From contig CM068835.1 of the NCBI GenBank assembly GCA_028554795.2, positions 27,034,311-27,098,310 of the forward strand: 64,000 nucleotides of DNA, given 5' to 3'. This document shows positions 60,201-63,125 of the stretch, piece by piece (position 1 is the stretch's first letter; each line of letters opens with the position of its first letter). The notes beneath the pieces are model-generated. The model did not search any database and had not been told where the DNA came from. It saw nothing but the letters and a program-made list of their open reading frames with translations. The translations under genes and the position numbers were made by a program. The DNA comes from Sinohyriopsis cumingii. Taxonomy: Eukaryota > Mollusca > Bivalvia > Unionida > Unionidae.

Positions 60201-62560
60201 CAAAACCAATTTAAAGCACTTTAAAGCAGAGTATGCTTTTAAATAATGAATTATGACTTTCCAGTGCAAGTGAGACATATTTATCAAGTCTTTTTGTCAT
60301 TGCATCCAGGCCCCCGGAGGTGGTGTGATGGATGCTCTAGAGAAGAACATCCTTGATCTATATATTGCCAAATACTGGGGTCTCAAGTTTGCTACCTCTT
60401 CTGCCTGTACTGTTCTCAAAGTGGACCAGGTAATTTATATATAATTTAAATTCCAAGTTTTAATTTCTGTACATATATACATGCCTATAAAGTACATATG
60501 CCAGATTGTGGTTGTTTTTTTAAAATTACATAACACTTCAGTATGTAAAGAGAAGGATGGATCGACACACTTTTTTTGTTTGATTTCTGACATTACTGGC
60601 AGTGTAGAGAACAAGCATACAACAGCAAATTCTGCACGTGTCAGCAGTTCTCATAGGATTTCAAGAGGCACTGGACCGTTAGGTAGTCAGTTCAGAGAGG
60701 TAATGCTAATAAACAGTGAGATGTAGAAAGTTAATAAAAGAGGAATTCAGCTAGTCATCTTGGTACAATGGTCAGTCCACATGATACAATTCTTTAATTG
60801 GCAGCATCCTTAATTTCGCTGTTGCTGACTGTCCACTTTGATTCATTCATTGTACACTCTTTCTCTGCCATGGCTAGTAATGTCAGGAAATGAAGTGACT
60901 GACCAGCAGGAAACGACTTGCTGGTCCTGGAGGGAAGACATGTATGATATCTTGGTATTTAGTGATTTAATGAACAAGTTATACTAATTTGCATTTTTGT
61001 TAAGCTCACCTGGTAATAAGGCCAAGTGGATTTATGGTATGATTCTGTGTCCATTGTCATCCATCATCCACTTTTGAGCAACAGTTCATATGTTTAACTA
61101 TTATTAAAAAAAAGAAAATAACAAATGGACAGATTTCAGCCAGACTTGGCAAAGAGCATCCTGGCATGAAAGCCTTTCAGGTTTGTACAAATGATGTAGT
61201 CCACCATCATATATGTCTGCCATTACTAAAAATAGAAAGATCTTTAAATAAATTCTTTTCAGAAACCACTTTGCAGAATTTGATAAAATCTAACGAAAAT
61301 CTCCTTGCATAAAGAGTATTAAAGTTTGCGCAAATGATGCTGATCTGCAATAAAATATGACCACTGTTACTAAAAATAGAAGATACAAAAACTTATTAAA
61401 AACCACTCCTCAGTTGTTTACCAAATTGGACAAGAAGCATCCTGACTTTAAAGCCTCTCAAATTTATGCAGATTAAATATGGACACCATAATAAAATAAT
61501 TAACATTTTTTTAAAAATCTAAACACCTATAAGAAATTCTTAATATACCAGTCAAGAGGCCTTTCAGTATCGGACAAATGATGCTGATGTGCCATCAAAT
61601 GTCAGTAAAGATGTATATAAAATTTAGAAATCTAGAAACAGTTGTTTTGGTAATATATACAAATCAAAGGCATCAGTTGGAATTTATACAAAGCATTCTA
61701 CTCACCCAGATTTTTGGTCAGTTGCTCTTGTATTTAGCAATTAGGCATGTGTCATTCAGTTGAGTAATCTCAGACCCACTTGGGGCTCTTATTATCAGAT
61801 TCAAGAAATTACACTAATTGCATAAGTTTGTTGAAGAAGGCCTTTGATGAAATTTTTATATTGTACACTGGATGGAGAGCATTAAGAAAATTTCATCCTT
61901 TTGGACATCACTGTTGTCATATAATGTAAAGTAAATTCACGTCCATGTGACAAGAAATTCATCAAAGGCTTATGTATAGAGATGCTTGAGAGAAAGTGTA
62001 TAATGTTTTTACAGCCCCACAGCAAACATAAGCAGTGTTAGCTGATGTCCATATGCTTATCTGTTCATCTGTTTTGCATTTGGGTAATTCTTCAGGCAGT
62101 GTGGAGAGGCATCACATTCCATGAACAGATTTCTAGTACTGCCTGACTGCTGTTAATTATTCTCCTCTGAAGTACTGCTGGGCATATGTCAATTATTGTA
62201 GTCAGATTTACTGCCAGCCAGTGTTAATTATTCTGGTCAGACATACTGCCAGACCAATGTTAATTATTGTAGTCAGATGTACTGCCAGGCAGATGTTAAC
62301 CATTCTAGTCAGATGTACTGCCAGGCAGATGTTAACCATTCTAGTCAGAAGTAGTGGCAGGCTGATGTTAATCATTCTTGTCAGAAGTAGTGGCAGGCTG
62401 ATGTTAATTCTTGTTAGAAGTACTGCTAGGCCGATGTTAATTCATTGCATGGCAACTCTGGCTGGGAGTATAAAATCTTCATGTTTTGTTCCAGATTATT
62501 ATGGCCAAACAAGCTGGAGGACCAAAGGCTAAGGAAAACAAGGACTGGGATGAAGATTAA
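8769..62560 (+). CDS. CCT8: T-complex protein 1 subunit theta (CCT8), complete, 16 exons
   Basis: The exons are 8769-8828, 14470-14560, 15663-15874, 18956-19025, 22298-22426, 27768-27829, 28413-28550, 29156-29227, 30328-30501, 32570-32657, 35285-35400, 37441-37512, 56048-56140, 58229-58300, 60310-60429 and 62495-62560. Their 1635 bases give 544 residues plus stop, close to the 548 of human CCT8. CCT8 is one of eight paralogous subunits of the cytosolic chaperonin TRiC/CCT, which folds actin, tubulin and many other proteins with ATP. Nucleotide-site motifs are TNDAATIL (66-73), GDGTN (98-102), a DDVERAVDDG helix with the likely catalytic Asp at 394, and GAGATE (411-416). The tail GGPKAKENKDWDED matches the acidic C-terminus typical of CCT8. 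All introns are GT-AG and phases agree throughout. Confidence 0.97.
9425..10560. repeat. Degenerate tandem repeat, period about 140 bp
   Basis: Recurring landmarks CATCTTGgAAAATCTTgT (9424, 9507, 9627, 10031, 10170, 10312) and TTGGTCCtAAATGAAAATG (9575, 10119, 10260, 10403) are spaced about 136-143 bp, or multiples of it, apart. An isolated similar fragment occurs at about 22190-22260. The units are too diverged to delimit by eye. Open frames here are by-products of the repeat. Confidence 0.5.
10640..11340. repeat. Unclassified dispersed repeat, copy 2 (part 1)
   Basis: Collinear diverged match to 2155-2945 of macoilin intron 1. Shared features include CTTATAACA, TCTATGTTGAACATGA, GTTTTATCGTTGAAAA, TTGTATCAAATCAA and GCAAATCCTAC. 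No termini or coding sequence are visible. Confidence 0.45.
11342..12598 (+). pseudogene. Decayed, 5'-truncated LINE (non-LTR retrotransposon) 3' end
   Basis: Frames broken by stops and shifts still read as the C-terminal part of a LINE reverse transcriptase. Segments are VQNWAQQNKMVINEGK (11691-11738), LENVKHEILVGVPIDNN then LQWDDHIDKLCKILSSKL (about 11809-11915), AFLVNKCLHGAVPEYLQELF (about 12171-12230) and KSGTVLWNKLPLHVKSAEN (12324-12380). The element ends in ATAAATAAAGTATTATTATTATTATT, a microsatellite tail usual for LINEs of this kind. A hAT-like MITE interrupts it at 11385-11676. The clade is not assigned. Confidence 0.85.
11385..11676. mobile_element. hAT-like MITE with 8-bp target duplication
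   Basis: A 292-bp element with terminal inverted repeats CAGGGGTGGGCAAACT and AGTTTGCCCACCTCTG (15 of 16 paired) is flanked by the 8-bp duplication CCTTAGAC (11377-11384 and 11677-11684). CAGGGGTGGGCAAACT followed by GCC-rich sequence is a recurrent terminus of non-autonomous hAT elements, and an 8-bp duplication is the hAT signature. It carries no transposase frame. Confidence 0.9.
12610..12850. repeat. Unclassified dispersed repeat, copy 2 (part 2)
   Basis: Matches 3420-3720 in order and orientation (ATTATAAAATGA, AGGTCCCTC, GTAACTTG, TTATAGTG, CTGTGTGC, TTTCTGTTACTT). It is separated from part 1 by the LINE, whereas copy 1 has about 480 bp of other sequence there. Confidence 0.4.
14470..14560 (+). 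CDS. CCT8: CCT8 exon 2
   Basis: 30 codons plus one base. Encodes HYSGLEEAVYRNIDACKEL and the start of the GPHG nucleotide-site loop. Acceptor TCATTTCAG, donor CATG|GTAAAT. Phase 1 exit. Confidence 0.96.
14561..15662 (+). other. CCT8: CCT8 intron 2
   Basis: 1.1-kb GT-AG intron. Apart from the 24-bp minisatellite at 14674-14745 I see nothing of note. Confidence 0.8.
14674..14745. repeat. Minisatellite, 24 bp x 3
   Basis: Three identical copies of a 24-bp unit beginning TTTCATAAATGTGTCCC and ending TCACAAG. Starts 113 bp after the exon 2 donor. Confidence 0.95.
15663..15874 (+). CDS. CCT8: CCT8 exon 3 (ATP-binding motifs)
   Basis: 212 bases covering residues 51-121. It contains TNDAATIL and GDGTN, which contact the nucleotide phosphates in group II chaperonins. 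Ala replaces the Gly usual in TNDGAT, as is normal for CCT8. Acceptor TTTTTCAG, donor ATG|GTATGA, phase 0 exit. Confidence 0.97.
17371..17752 (+). mobile_element. Dimeric tRNA-derived SINE, family A
   Basis: A first unit starts with the tRNA-like head (GGCCTAGGTTGTTAGAGC) and runs to TTAGTGTTAGGACTGG. At about 17514 the sequence restarts at a B box (TTCGAACCCTGGCCGAG) and runs through the complete body and tail to TTAAAACTCCAAATCACA. The head has therefore been joined to a second, head-truncated unit. Confidence 0.8.
18580..18676. repeat. Minisatellite, 32 bp x 3
   Basis: Three copies sharing ATAACTATATGCAACCAG followed by AATGTGAATCAATT. Confidence 0.93.
18956..19025 (+). CDS. CCT8: CCT8 exon 4
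   Basis: 23 codons plus one base, GLSVTEVIDGYEVACKKALE then ILP. Part of the equatorial-to-intermediate domain transition. Acceptor TCATTCAG, donor CCAG|GTAAGA. A 25-bp minisatellite begins about 30 bases after the donor. Confidence 0.96.
19056..19189. repeat. Minisatellite, 25 bp x about 5
   Basis: Units share ATTAAAGATACGTCATCTTA followed by CCTGT, with minor variants. It begins 30 bp after the exon 4 donor. Confidence 0.93.
19805..20506. repeat. Minisatellite, about 40 bp unit, with higher-order blocks
   Basis: About 17 units built on CATGAAGGGACAAATGA plus a GTTACTCTTCTCTGTA-like half. The left part (to about 20080) is simple. The right part repeats a three-unit block of about 120 bp (GCAAATCCATAAAGGGAC / TGTACATCCATGAAGGAAC / TATACATTTATGAAGGGAT) three times. 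Confidence 0.93.
21398..21549 (+). mobile_element. Degenerate SINE, family B, 5'-truncated
   Basis: Contains CCAACATGTGTATGTTAGAAAA, then GTGGGTCAGTTGTTCTTCCC, ATTATATTGGCTATCTTGTA and TTAAAAATGGTGTTAAAACTC-type sequence in the order seen in the intact copies at 49035 and 56612. It is strongly diverged and lacks the tRNA-like head. Confidence 0.6.
21550..21640. repeat. Remnant of the 40-bp minisatellite
   Basis: Two diverged units (TGTCTGTACATCCACAAAGG, GTGAAGGGACAAATAATCTT) about 1 kb to the right of the main array at 19805-20506. Confidence 0.6.
22298..22426 (+). CDS. CCT8: CCT8 exon 5
   Basis: Completes the split Asp and encodes 42 further codons plus one base, including ASVMSKQYGNEDFIAKLI, a well conserved CCT8 segment (human SIMSKQYGNEVFLAKLI). 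Acceptor TTCTGCAG, donor TGTC|GTAAGT. Confidence 0.96.
22762..23132. repeat. Minisatellite, 27 bp, left part
   Basis: About 13 units around TTTAGTATCGTTGGATTTCA plus AATACCC. The unit is nine codons long, so forward frames stay open, but the predicted peptides are repeats of no known type. The array is interrupted by the SINE at 23133. Confidence 0.95.
23133..23460 (+). mobile_element. tRNA-derived SINE, family A, full length
   Basis: The best-preserved copy. A-box region TAGCCTAGATGGTTAGAG, B-box GGGTTCAAACCCTGG, then ATACCAAAGACTTAC, GTTAGTGTTAGGACTGGTCG, GGTGTCAGGATGATGTGACT, ATGATGCCCCAGTGCTA, ATATGACTGAAAAATTGTTA and a CA-rich tail. It sits cleanly inside the 27-bp minisatellite, so a target duplication cannot be told apart from the repeat. 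Confidence 0.93.
23461..23640. repeat. Minisatellite, 27 bp, right part
   Basis: Continuation of the 22762-23132 array after the SINE, about 6.5 units, same unit and phase. Confidence 0.93.
24205..24640 (+). pseudogene. Decayed transposase N-terminal region, probably hAT superfamily
   Basis: With stops and at least one frameshift the plus strand reads RFVKPFSKREN; CKLCN (next frame, 24310-24324); DFATGLGGASDLKQHEKANK and HR; then KVRFTKFLFEMNLRFSVTSI, AGDIFRTHFPDS (stop) IARDYLCARTETLK. The CxxC...HxxxxxH pattern is a transposase-type zinc finger. The FTxFLxExNL...AGxxFRxxFPDSxIAxxxxCxRTxT series is typical of a domesticated or transposon-encoded hAT-like family. The catalytic core is not recognisable downstream. 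Confidence 0.7.
27768..27829 (+). CDS. CCT8: CCT8 exon 6
   Basis: 62 bases, SILPGKLNFNVDNIRVCKIL after the split Leu codon. NVDNIRVCKIL is identical to the human segment. Acceptor AATTTCAG, donor TTG|GTAAGT, phase 0. Confidence 0.96.
27830..28412 (+). other. CCT8: CCT8 intron 6
   Basis: 583 bp. A 61-codon open frame at 28149-28334 ends in a helix-like stretch (ELLLEKIEALDRIMSS), but it lacks splice or family support. Nothing else. Confidence 0.7.
28413..28550 (+). CDS. CCT8: CCT8 exon 7 (apical domain start)
   Basis: 46 codons. Contains GMVFKRQVEGELTKAEKCK and KVAVYSCPLDIMQTETK, the typical CCT sequence leading into the apical substrate-binding domain. Acceptor ATTTGACAG, donor AAG|GTACAC. 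Confidence 0.96.
28551..29155 (+). other. CCT8: CCT8 intron 7
   Basis: 605-bp A/T-rich intron. Nothing further is recognised. Confidence 0.8.
29156..29227 (+). CDS. CCT8: CCT8 exon 8
   Basis: 24 codons, GTVLIKSAEELMNFSQGEEN then LIEE, close to human GTVLIKTAEELMNFSKGEEN. Apical domain. Acceptor TTGTTTCAG, donor GAG|GTATGT. Confidence 0.97.
29228..30327 (+). other. CCT8: CCT8 intron 8
   Basis: 1.1-kb intron with a 29-bp minisatellite at 29877-29974. A paired near-duplicate (TACTTGTACATG, TTATGCTTTAAT) lies at about 29260-29335. No gene. Confidence 0.75.
29877..29974. repeat. Minisatellite, 29 bp x 3.4
   Basis: Units share CTTGACTCTATGCCATC followed by CAGATACCTGC. Confidence 0.9.
30328..30501 (+). 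CDS. CCT8: CCT8 exon 9 (apical domain)
   Basis: 58 codons with CVIVTGGKVGELSLHF, NKYKILVVRLLSKWDLRRLCK and the NATPLPRI end. This is the apical substrate-binding face. Acceptor TCTTTGCAG, donor ATT|GTAAGT. Confidence 0.97.
30740..31800. repeat. Degenerate tandem repeat, about 120-135 bp unit
   Basis: Landmarks ACCAAACTTGGTGGATGG (30813, 31049, 31604, 31728 variants) and GGTCAAGGTCACTGACT followed by AAAATTGTTTCC (30980, 31114, 31545, 31661) recur about every 120-135 bp once the SINE is discounted. ACCAAACTTGG...TCAAGGTCA repeats are, from memory, common in bivalve genomes. Confidence 0.6.
31183..31502 (+). mobile_element. tRNA-derived SINE, family A
   Basis: Head GCTCCAGTGTCCTAGTGATT, B-box-like TGTTCGAACTCTG, full conserved body and CACACACACACA tail. 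Inserted inside the degenerate 120-bp tandem repeat. Confidence 0.9.
32570..32657 (+). CDS. CCT8: CCT8 exon 10
   Basis: 29 codons plus one base, TPPTADEAGYCDKVYVDEIG then DTPVIVFKQ, matching human TPPVLEEMGHCDSVYLSEVG. Acceptor TTGGAACAG, with an ATT microsatellite just upstream instead of a clean pyrimidine tract; donor CAAG|GTGAGA. Confidence 0.95.
32855..33300. repeat. Diverged duplicated segment in CCT8 intron 10
   Basis: TTCAAATACATTACCTATTC...ACCTTGCAGATCTAACCCTCC (32858-32923) and TTTAAATACATTACCTAATT...ACCTCGCAAATCCAGCCCTCC (33165-33228) align, with a third hint at 33990-34045 (ATACTTACCTGATGATTATA...CCCTCACATCCTCC). The class is unknown. Confidence 0.45.
34179..34497 (+). mobile_element. 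tRNA-derived SINE, family A, with target duplication
   Basis: Full length from CGCTCCGGTGGCCTAGTGGT to the CACACACACACATA tail. An imperfect direct repeat flanks it: AACTTGGAAGGG (34164-34175) and AACTTGGGATGGG (34498-34510), as expected for LINE-mediated insertion. Confidence 0.92.
35285..35400 (+). CDS. CCT8: CCT8 exon 11 (catalytic Asp helix)
   Basis: Split Asp then 38 codons: IATIIIRGSTENIMDD and VERAVDDGVNNFKALTK. The second Asp of VDDG (residue 394) sits where group II chaperonins have the Asp that activates water for ATP hydrolysis. Acceptor TATTTGCAG, donor AAG|GTATGG. Confidence 0.97.
35401..37440 (+). other. CCT8: CCT8 intron 11 (2.0 kb)
   Basis: Half of it is the 28-bp minisatellite (35545-36645). 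A run of 12 G lies at 37260-37271. The rest (36646-37259, 37272-37440) holds nothing recognisable. Confidence 0.8.
35545..36645. repeat. Minisatellite, 28 bp x about 39, with internal palindrome
   Basis: The unit is GCCATCAAGTTTTTGTTG followed by TATATACAAG. TTGTATATACAA within each unit is a perfect 12-bp palindrome. Because 28 = 1 mod 3, each reading frame cycles through all three phases of the unit. None carries a stop, so all three forward frames stay open for hundreds of codons. It starts about 145 bp after the exon 11 donor. Right-hand units are more diverged. Confidence 0.97.
37441..37512 (+). CDS. CCT8: CCT8 exon 12
   Basis: 24 codons, DDRLVPGAGATEIELAKQIT then TFGE. GAGATE replaces human GGGATE in the equatorial nucleotide site; the GxGA pattern is kept. 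Acceptor CTGTTGGTAG, donor GAG|GTAAGC. It is followed by the 18.5-kb intron 12. Confidence 0.97.
37541..37685. repeat. Minisatellite, 30 bp x 5
   Basis: Units of CTGGTGATCATGGTTACAGT followed by GTGATATAAG. It begins 28 bp after the exon 12 donor. The ten-residue repeat seen in minus-strand translation is a by-product of the 30-bp period. Confidence 0.95.
39328..41322. repeat. Higher-order repeat, unit 1 (about 2.0 kb, no SINE)
   Basis: First unit of the array. It begins near CCTATAGGAG and holds exon-like modules at 39546, 40514 and 41179 plus a ~49-bp subarray at 40640-41000. Its second half is nearly identical to unit 2. At 39375-39395 it has ATTAGTGTTGAGATAACAGA, where units 2-4 carry a family B SINE, so it represents the empty site. 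Confidence 0.9.
40640..41000. repeat. 49-bp subarray inside the higher-order unit (also in units 2-4)
   Basis: About seven copies of a unit with AACTCCCCATCAAGACCATG, GCAGGGCATATAATATTGGT and CTATTTATTTT. Equivalent arrays are at 42900-43258, 45163-45612, 47465-47825 and, in the detached fragment, 49965-50192. Copy number differs between units. Confidence 0.9.
41323..43580. repeat. Higher-order repeat, unit 2 (2258 bp)
   Basis: Begins at GAGGTATAGATACTATAGGAG. Same order as unit 1, with a family B SINE at 41388-41626, modules at 41791, 42771 and 43438, and a subarray at 42900-43258. Small open frames recur at the same place in every unit; they have frameshift differences between units and no known domain. 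Confidence 0.93.
41388..41626 (+). mobile_element. tRNA-derived SINE, family B (in unit 2)
   Basis: Head CCCCTGAGTGGTTTAAAACA, B-box-like GGGTTTGAGTCTCTGG, body CCAATGTGGGTATGTGAGAA and ATACTGGCCGCCATGTATAG, tail AAAATGGTGTTAAACCATAC plus CAA-rich end. Flanked by AGTGTTAGCAAAA (left) and AGTGTTAACAAAA (right), a likely 13-bp target duplication. Confidence 0.9.
43581..45940. repeat. Higher-order repeat, unit 3 (2360 bp)
   Basis: As unit 2, with SINE B at 43648-43886 and modules at 44056, 45030 and 45797. The subarray at 45163-45612 has gained about two extra 49-bp copies (GGCATAGAATATTGTGCTGC type), which accounts for the greater length. Confidence 0.93.
43648..43886 (+). mobile_element. tRNA-derived SINE, family B (in unit 3)
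   Basis: Same element at the same place as in unit 2, with the same flanking duplication. It was copied with the unit rather than inserted independently. Confidence 0.9.
45941..48122. repeat. Higher-order repeat, unit 4 (about 2.18 kb)
   Basis: As unit 3, with SINE B at 46007-46243, modules at 46411, 47339 and 47999, and a subarray at 47465-47825. Ends near TTACTTCAGGGCTGTTTTA, after which unrelated sequence begins. Confidence 0.92.
46007..46243 (+). mobile_element. tRNA-derived SINE, family B (in unit 4)
   Basis: Same position and flanks as in units 2 and 3. The head differs (CCCACCCCCCGAGAGGTTCA) and the tail has CAACAACAAG. Confidence 0.9.
48380..48661 (+). mobile_element. SINE family A, 5'-truncated, with target duplication
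   Basis: Starts within the tRNA-like head (GTGTCTACCTCAAATGTGGG), has B-box GGGTTCAAACCCTGG and a diverged body and tail. Flanked by CTCACTACTATTATG (48365-48379) and CTCATTACCATTATG (48662-48676), a 15-bp duplication with two differences. The related segment at 51350-51375 lacks the insertion. Confidence 0.85.
48911..49034. repeat. Tandem repeat, about 54-58 bp, left part
   Basis: Units of TATTGCTTGAATCCATACTT followed by GGTTAATTTTATGATAAATTC. Interrupted by a family B SINE and resumed at 49288. Confidence 0.85.
49035..49287 (+). mobile_element. tRNA-derived SINE, family B, full length
   Basis: Head GCCCCGAGTGGCTGAGTGGT, B-box GGGTTCAAGTCTAGC, body CCAATGTGGGTATGTGAGAA, CCAGGGTTCTTCCTCCACCA, tail AATGGCGTTAAACCCAACAA followed by CAACAACAACAA. 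It is inserted in the 54-58 bp tandem array. Confidence 0.92.
49288..49394. repeat. Tandem repeat, about 54-58 bp, right part
   Basis: Two further units of the array at 48911, in register with it across the SINE. Confidence 0.85.
49460..50590. repeat. Detached, rearranged fragment of the higher-order unit
   Basis: Begins with the module sequence CAGTCATCGAAAACCTAGCA (49478), continues through diverged mid-unit sequence, then skips to the subarray (49965-50192) and ends with the third module (50376) and CTTCAGGGCTGTTTTATTTA. This ending continues into sequence also found after unit 4 (about 48115-48350), so the copying extended past the unit boundary. Confidence 0.85.
51391..51534. repeat. 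Tandem repeat, about 57 bp x 2.5
   Basis: Units of GGGCATTTCATTCAAGT followed by CATCATTATCATTATTGGTG. A diverged relative lies at 48680-48800. Confidence 0.88.
51535..51955. repeat. Minisatellite, 36 bp x about 12, derived from the higher-order unit
   Basis: Units of GTATGTAGCTATTAGTGTTA followed by ACAAAACAGACTACA. The same sequence, once, spans the SINE empty site of unit 1 (39375-39410: CTATTAGTGTT...ACAGACTACAGATAGGTAGC). Immediately to the right, unit sequence resumes (GGCCAGGACTTGATTAAACT). Confidence 0.93.
51956..52260. repeat. Detached 5' fragment of the higher-order unit with best-preserved exon-like module
   Basis: Continues from the minisatellite into the first part of the unit. 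The module at 52098-52240 follows a T/C-rich tract and AG (CCATAGTAGTACAG). It is open in one frame: VDEGCRKAMCGLMNVLLHRT then VIENQATFVAAMHNACQKDE. The units at 39.5-48 kb have a frameshift in the middle of this segment. The protein family is not recognised. Confidence 0.75.
52430..52570. repeat. Diverged copy of the exon-like module
   Basis: CTACCATGTTTCCATTGTAG, then GTGTTAATGAAGGCTACAAA and AAGCTATGTGGATTGAGAAT align with the module start. Coding potential is lost. Confidence 0.7.
52748..53028 (+). mobile_element. tRNA-derived SINE, family A
   Basis: Head ACACTAGTGGCCTAAGTGGT, B-box-like GGGTTTAAACCCTAGCC, body GGCCTGGTGTCAGGATAATA and TGACTGAAAAATTGGTAAAG, tail AAATCCAAATCACACAG. It has internal deletions relative to the 23133 copy. 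Confidence 0.88.
53561..54154. mobile_element. TTAA-flanked MITE, piggyBac-like, copy B
   Basis: A 594-bp element with ends CCCCTAGCGAC and GAGC... (left CCCCT, right AGGGG inverted), flanked by TTAA at 53557-53560 and 54155-54158. The flanks extend the symmetry to CACATTAACCCCT / AGGGGTTAATGTG. It aligns with copy A at 1537-2119. No open frame of transposase size. Confidence 0.75.
54180..54368 (+). mobile_element. SINE family A, 3' half only
   Basis: Starts mid-body (GTGTTATGACTGGTCAGC), then GTGTCAGGATAATGTGACTG, ATGATGCCCCAGTGCTATAC, TGACTGAAAACTTGTTAAAG and a CA-rich tail. The tRNA-like head is absent. Confidence 0.85.
54535..54650. repeat. Most diverged copy of the exon-like module
   Basis: TTTTTGTAGCAGTTCAGTTG, TAAATGGGGGCTAAAAAAAA, GGCTGAATGGACTAAGGATT and CTCAGCAACAAAACCTGACC follow the module layout loosely. 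It is the rightmost recognisable member. Confidence 0.5.
56048..56140 (+). CDS. CCT8: CCT8 exon 13
   Basis: 31 codons: AAPGLEQYAIKKFAESLEII then PRTLAENAGAK. Matches human CPGLEQYAIKKFAEAFEAIP. Acceptor TTGTATAG, donor AAG|GTAATA. It restores the frame exactly after the long intron. Confidence 0.97.
56612..56852 (+). mobile_element. tRNA-derived SINE, family B
   Basis: Head AGTCCGGAGTGGTCTAGAGC, B-box GGGTTCGAGTCTCAGGC, body GGGTACATGAGAAAGCCTGA, GCCGGGGTTTTCCAGGGTTC, tail GAAAAATGGCGTTAAACCCC and CAACAGCCACAACAAC. Confidence 0.92.
57187..57226. repeat. ATT microsatellite
   Basis: About 13 uninterrupted ATT triplets. Confidence 0.97.
58229..58300 (+). CDS. CCT8: CCT8 exon 14
   Basis: 24 codons, STETLSMLYAAHQEGKKNTG then VDVE. 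GVDVE corresponds to the conserved G-x-D nucleotide-site motif. Acceptor TTTTGCCAG, donor GAG|GTAGTA. Confidence 0.96.
58301..60309 (+). other. CCT8: CCT8 intron 14 (2.0 kb)
   Basis: A/T-rich. I see no gene, SINE or tandem repeat. Confidence 0.75.
60310..60429 (+). CDS. CCT8: CCT8 exon 15
   Basis: 40 codons: APGGGVMDALEKNILDLYIA, KYWGLKFATSSACTVLKVDQ. Matches the human ILDTYLGKYWAIKLATNAAV region. Acceptor GCATCCAG, donor CAG|GTAATT. Confidence 0.96.
61005..61610. repeat. Degenerate tandem repeat, about 140 bp x 4
   Basis: Landmarks such as GACTTGGCAAAGAGCATCCT, AAAGCCTTTCAGGTTTGTAC and AAATGATGCTGATCTGC recur near 61132, 61276, 61414 and 61530. This layout (lagging-cell-style phrase ACTTGG..GCATCCT..GTTTGT.CAAATGATG) is, from memory, common in bivalve introns. 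Confidence 0.6.
62160..62443. repeat. Minisatellite, about 40 bp x 7
   Basis: Units of GATGTTAATCATTCTAGTCA followed by GAAGTACTGCCAGGC. It lies about 50 bp upstream of the exon 16 acceptor. Confidence 0.92.
62495..62560 (+). CDS. CCT8: CCT8 exon 16 (C-terminus and stop)
   Basis: 21 codons and TAA. Encodes IIMAKQAGGPKAKENKDWDED; IIMAK and the Gly-Pro-Lys, Asp-Trp-Asp tail are typical of CCT8. Acceptor TTGTTCCAG. Confidence 0.96.
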   Translation: MIMAKQAGGPKAKENKDWDED

Positions 62561-63050
62561 TGCTTGTAGATGTCCTTCTTTTTCCAGTTGCATTAAAGTG
62601 TTCAATGGACTTTTGCCATAAGAAGATTCCTGATTCATTTCCATTTTTCACTGCATTGTCGAAAAAGAAATCATGCAGAAAACTTAGCAATGGTTCTTTT
62701 GTATTTTTTGTTTTTTTATATTACATTATTTATGTGAAAATACCAGCTCTGAACTCCAATTCTGACCTTCAGTAGGAAACAATTCTGCAAATTGAATAAC
62801 TAATAATGCATCATATCAGCAGATGTTGTCAGTTAATATATTTATGAAAAATACTTTACGTCTTGGAGTTGATATAATTTTTGTAAAGTTATATTTGTAC
62901 ATGCTTCATTTTCTTTTTTTAATCCATGTACATGTCAGTTTTATAATTTCCTTTTGTGAAATATGTGAGCTTAAGGCTTCTTTACACTTTATTGTGAACA
63001 ATTTTGCTTGACAAAGATGTAAGACAAATAAAACAAGATGTCTCTAGTAT
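62561..63050 (+). other. CCT8: CCT8 3' UTR
   Basis: Sequence from the stop codon to the expected cleavage site after the AATAAA at 63027. The exact cleavage position is inferred. A/T-rich, with no further coding signal. Confidence 0.7.
63027..63032 (+). terminator. CCT8: CCT8 polyadenylation signal AATAAA
   Basis: Canonical AATAAA about 465 bases after the stop codon. A T/G-rich stretch (TGATTTGTTTCTTTCC) follows from 63057, as expected downstream of a cleavage site. No other full AATAAA is obvious in the UTR. Confidence 0.75.
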
Positions 63051-63125
63051 TTTCTATGATTTGTTTCTTTCCATTTAACCCTCTCTCTCTCACACACACA
63101 CATAAAAAGTGACATCATACTCCAG

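Larger units (their letters stand above)
60430..62494 (+). other. CCT8: CCT8 intron 15 (2.1 kb)
   Basis: Holds a degenerate tandem repeat (61005-61610) and a 40-bp minisatellite (62160-62443). Nothing recognised in 60430-61004 or 61611-62159. Confidence 0.75.
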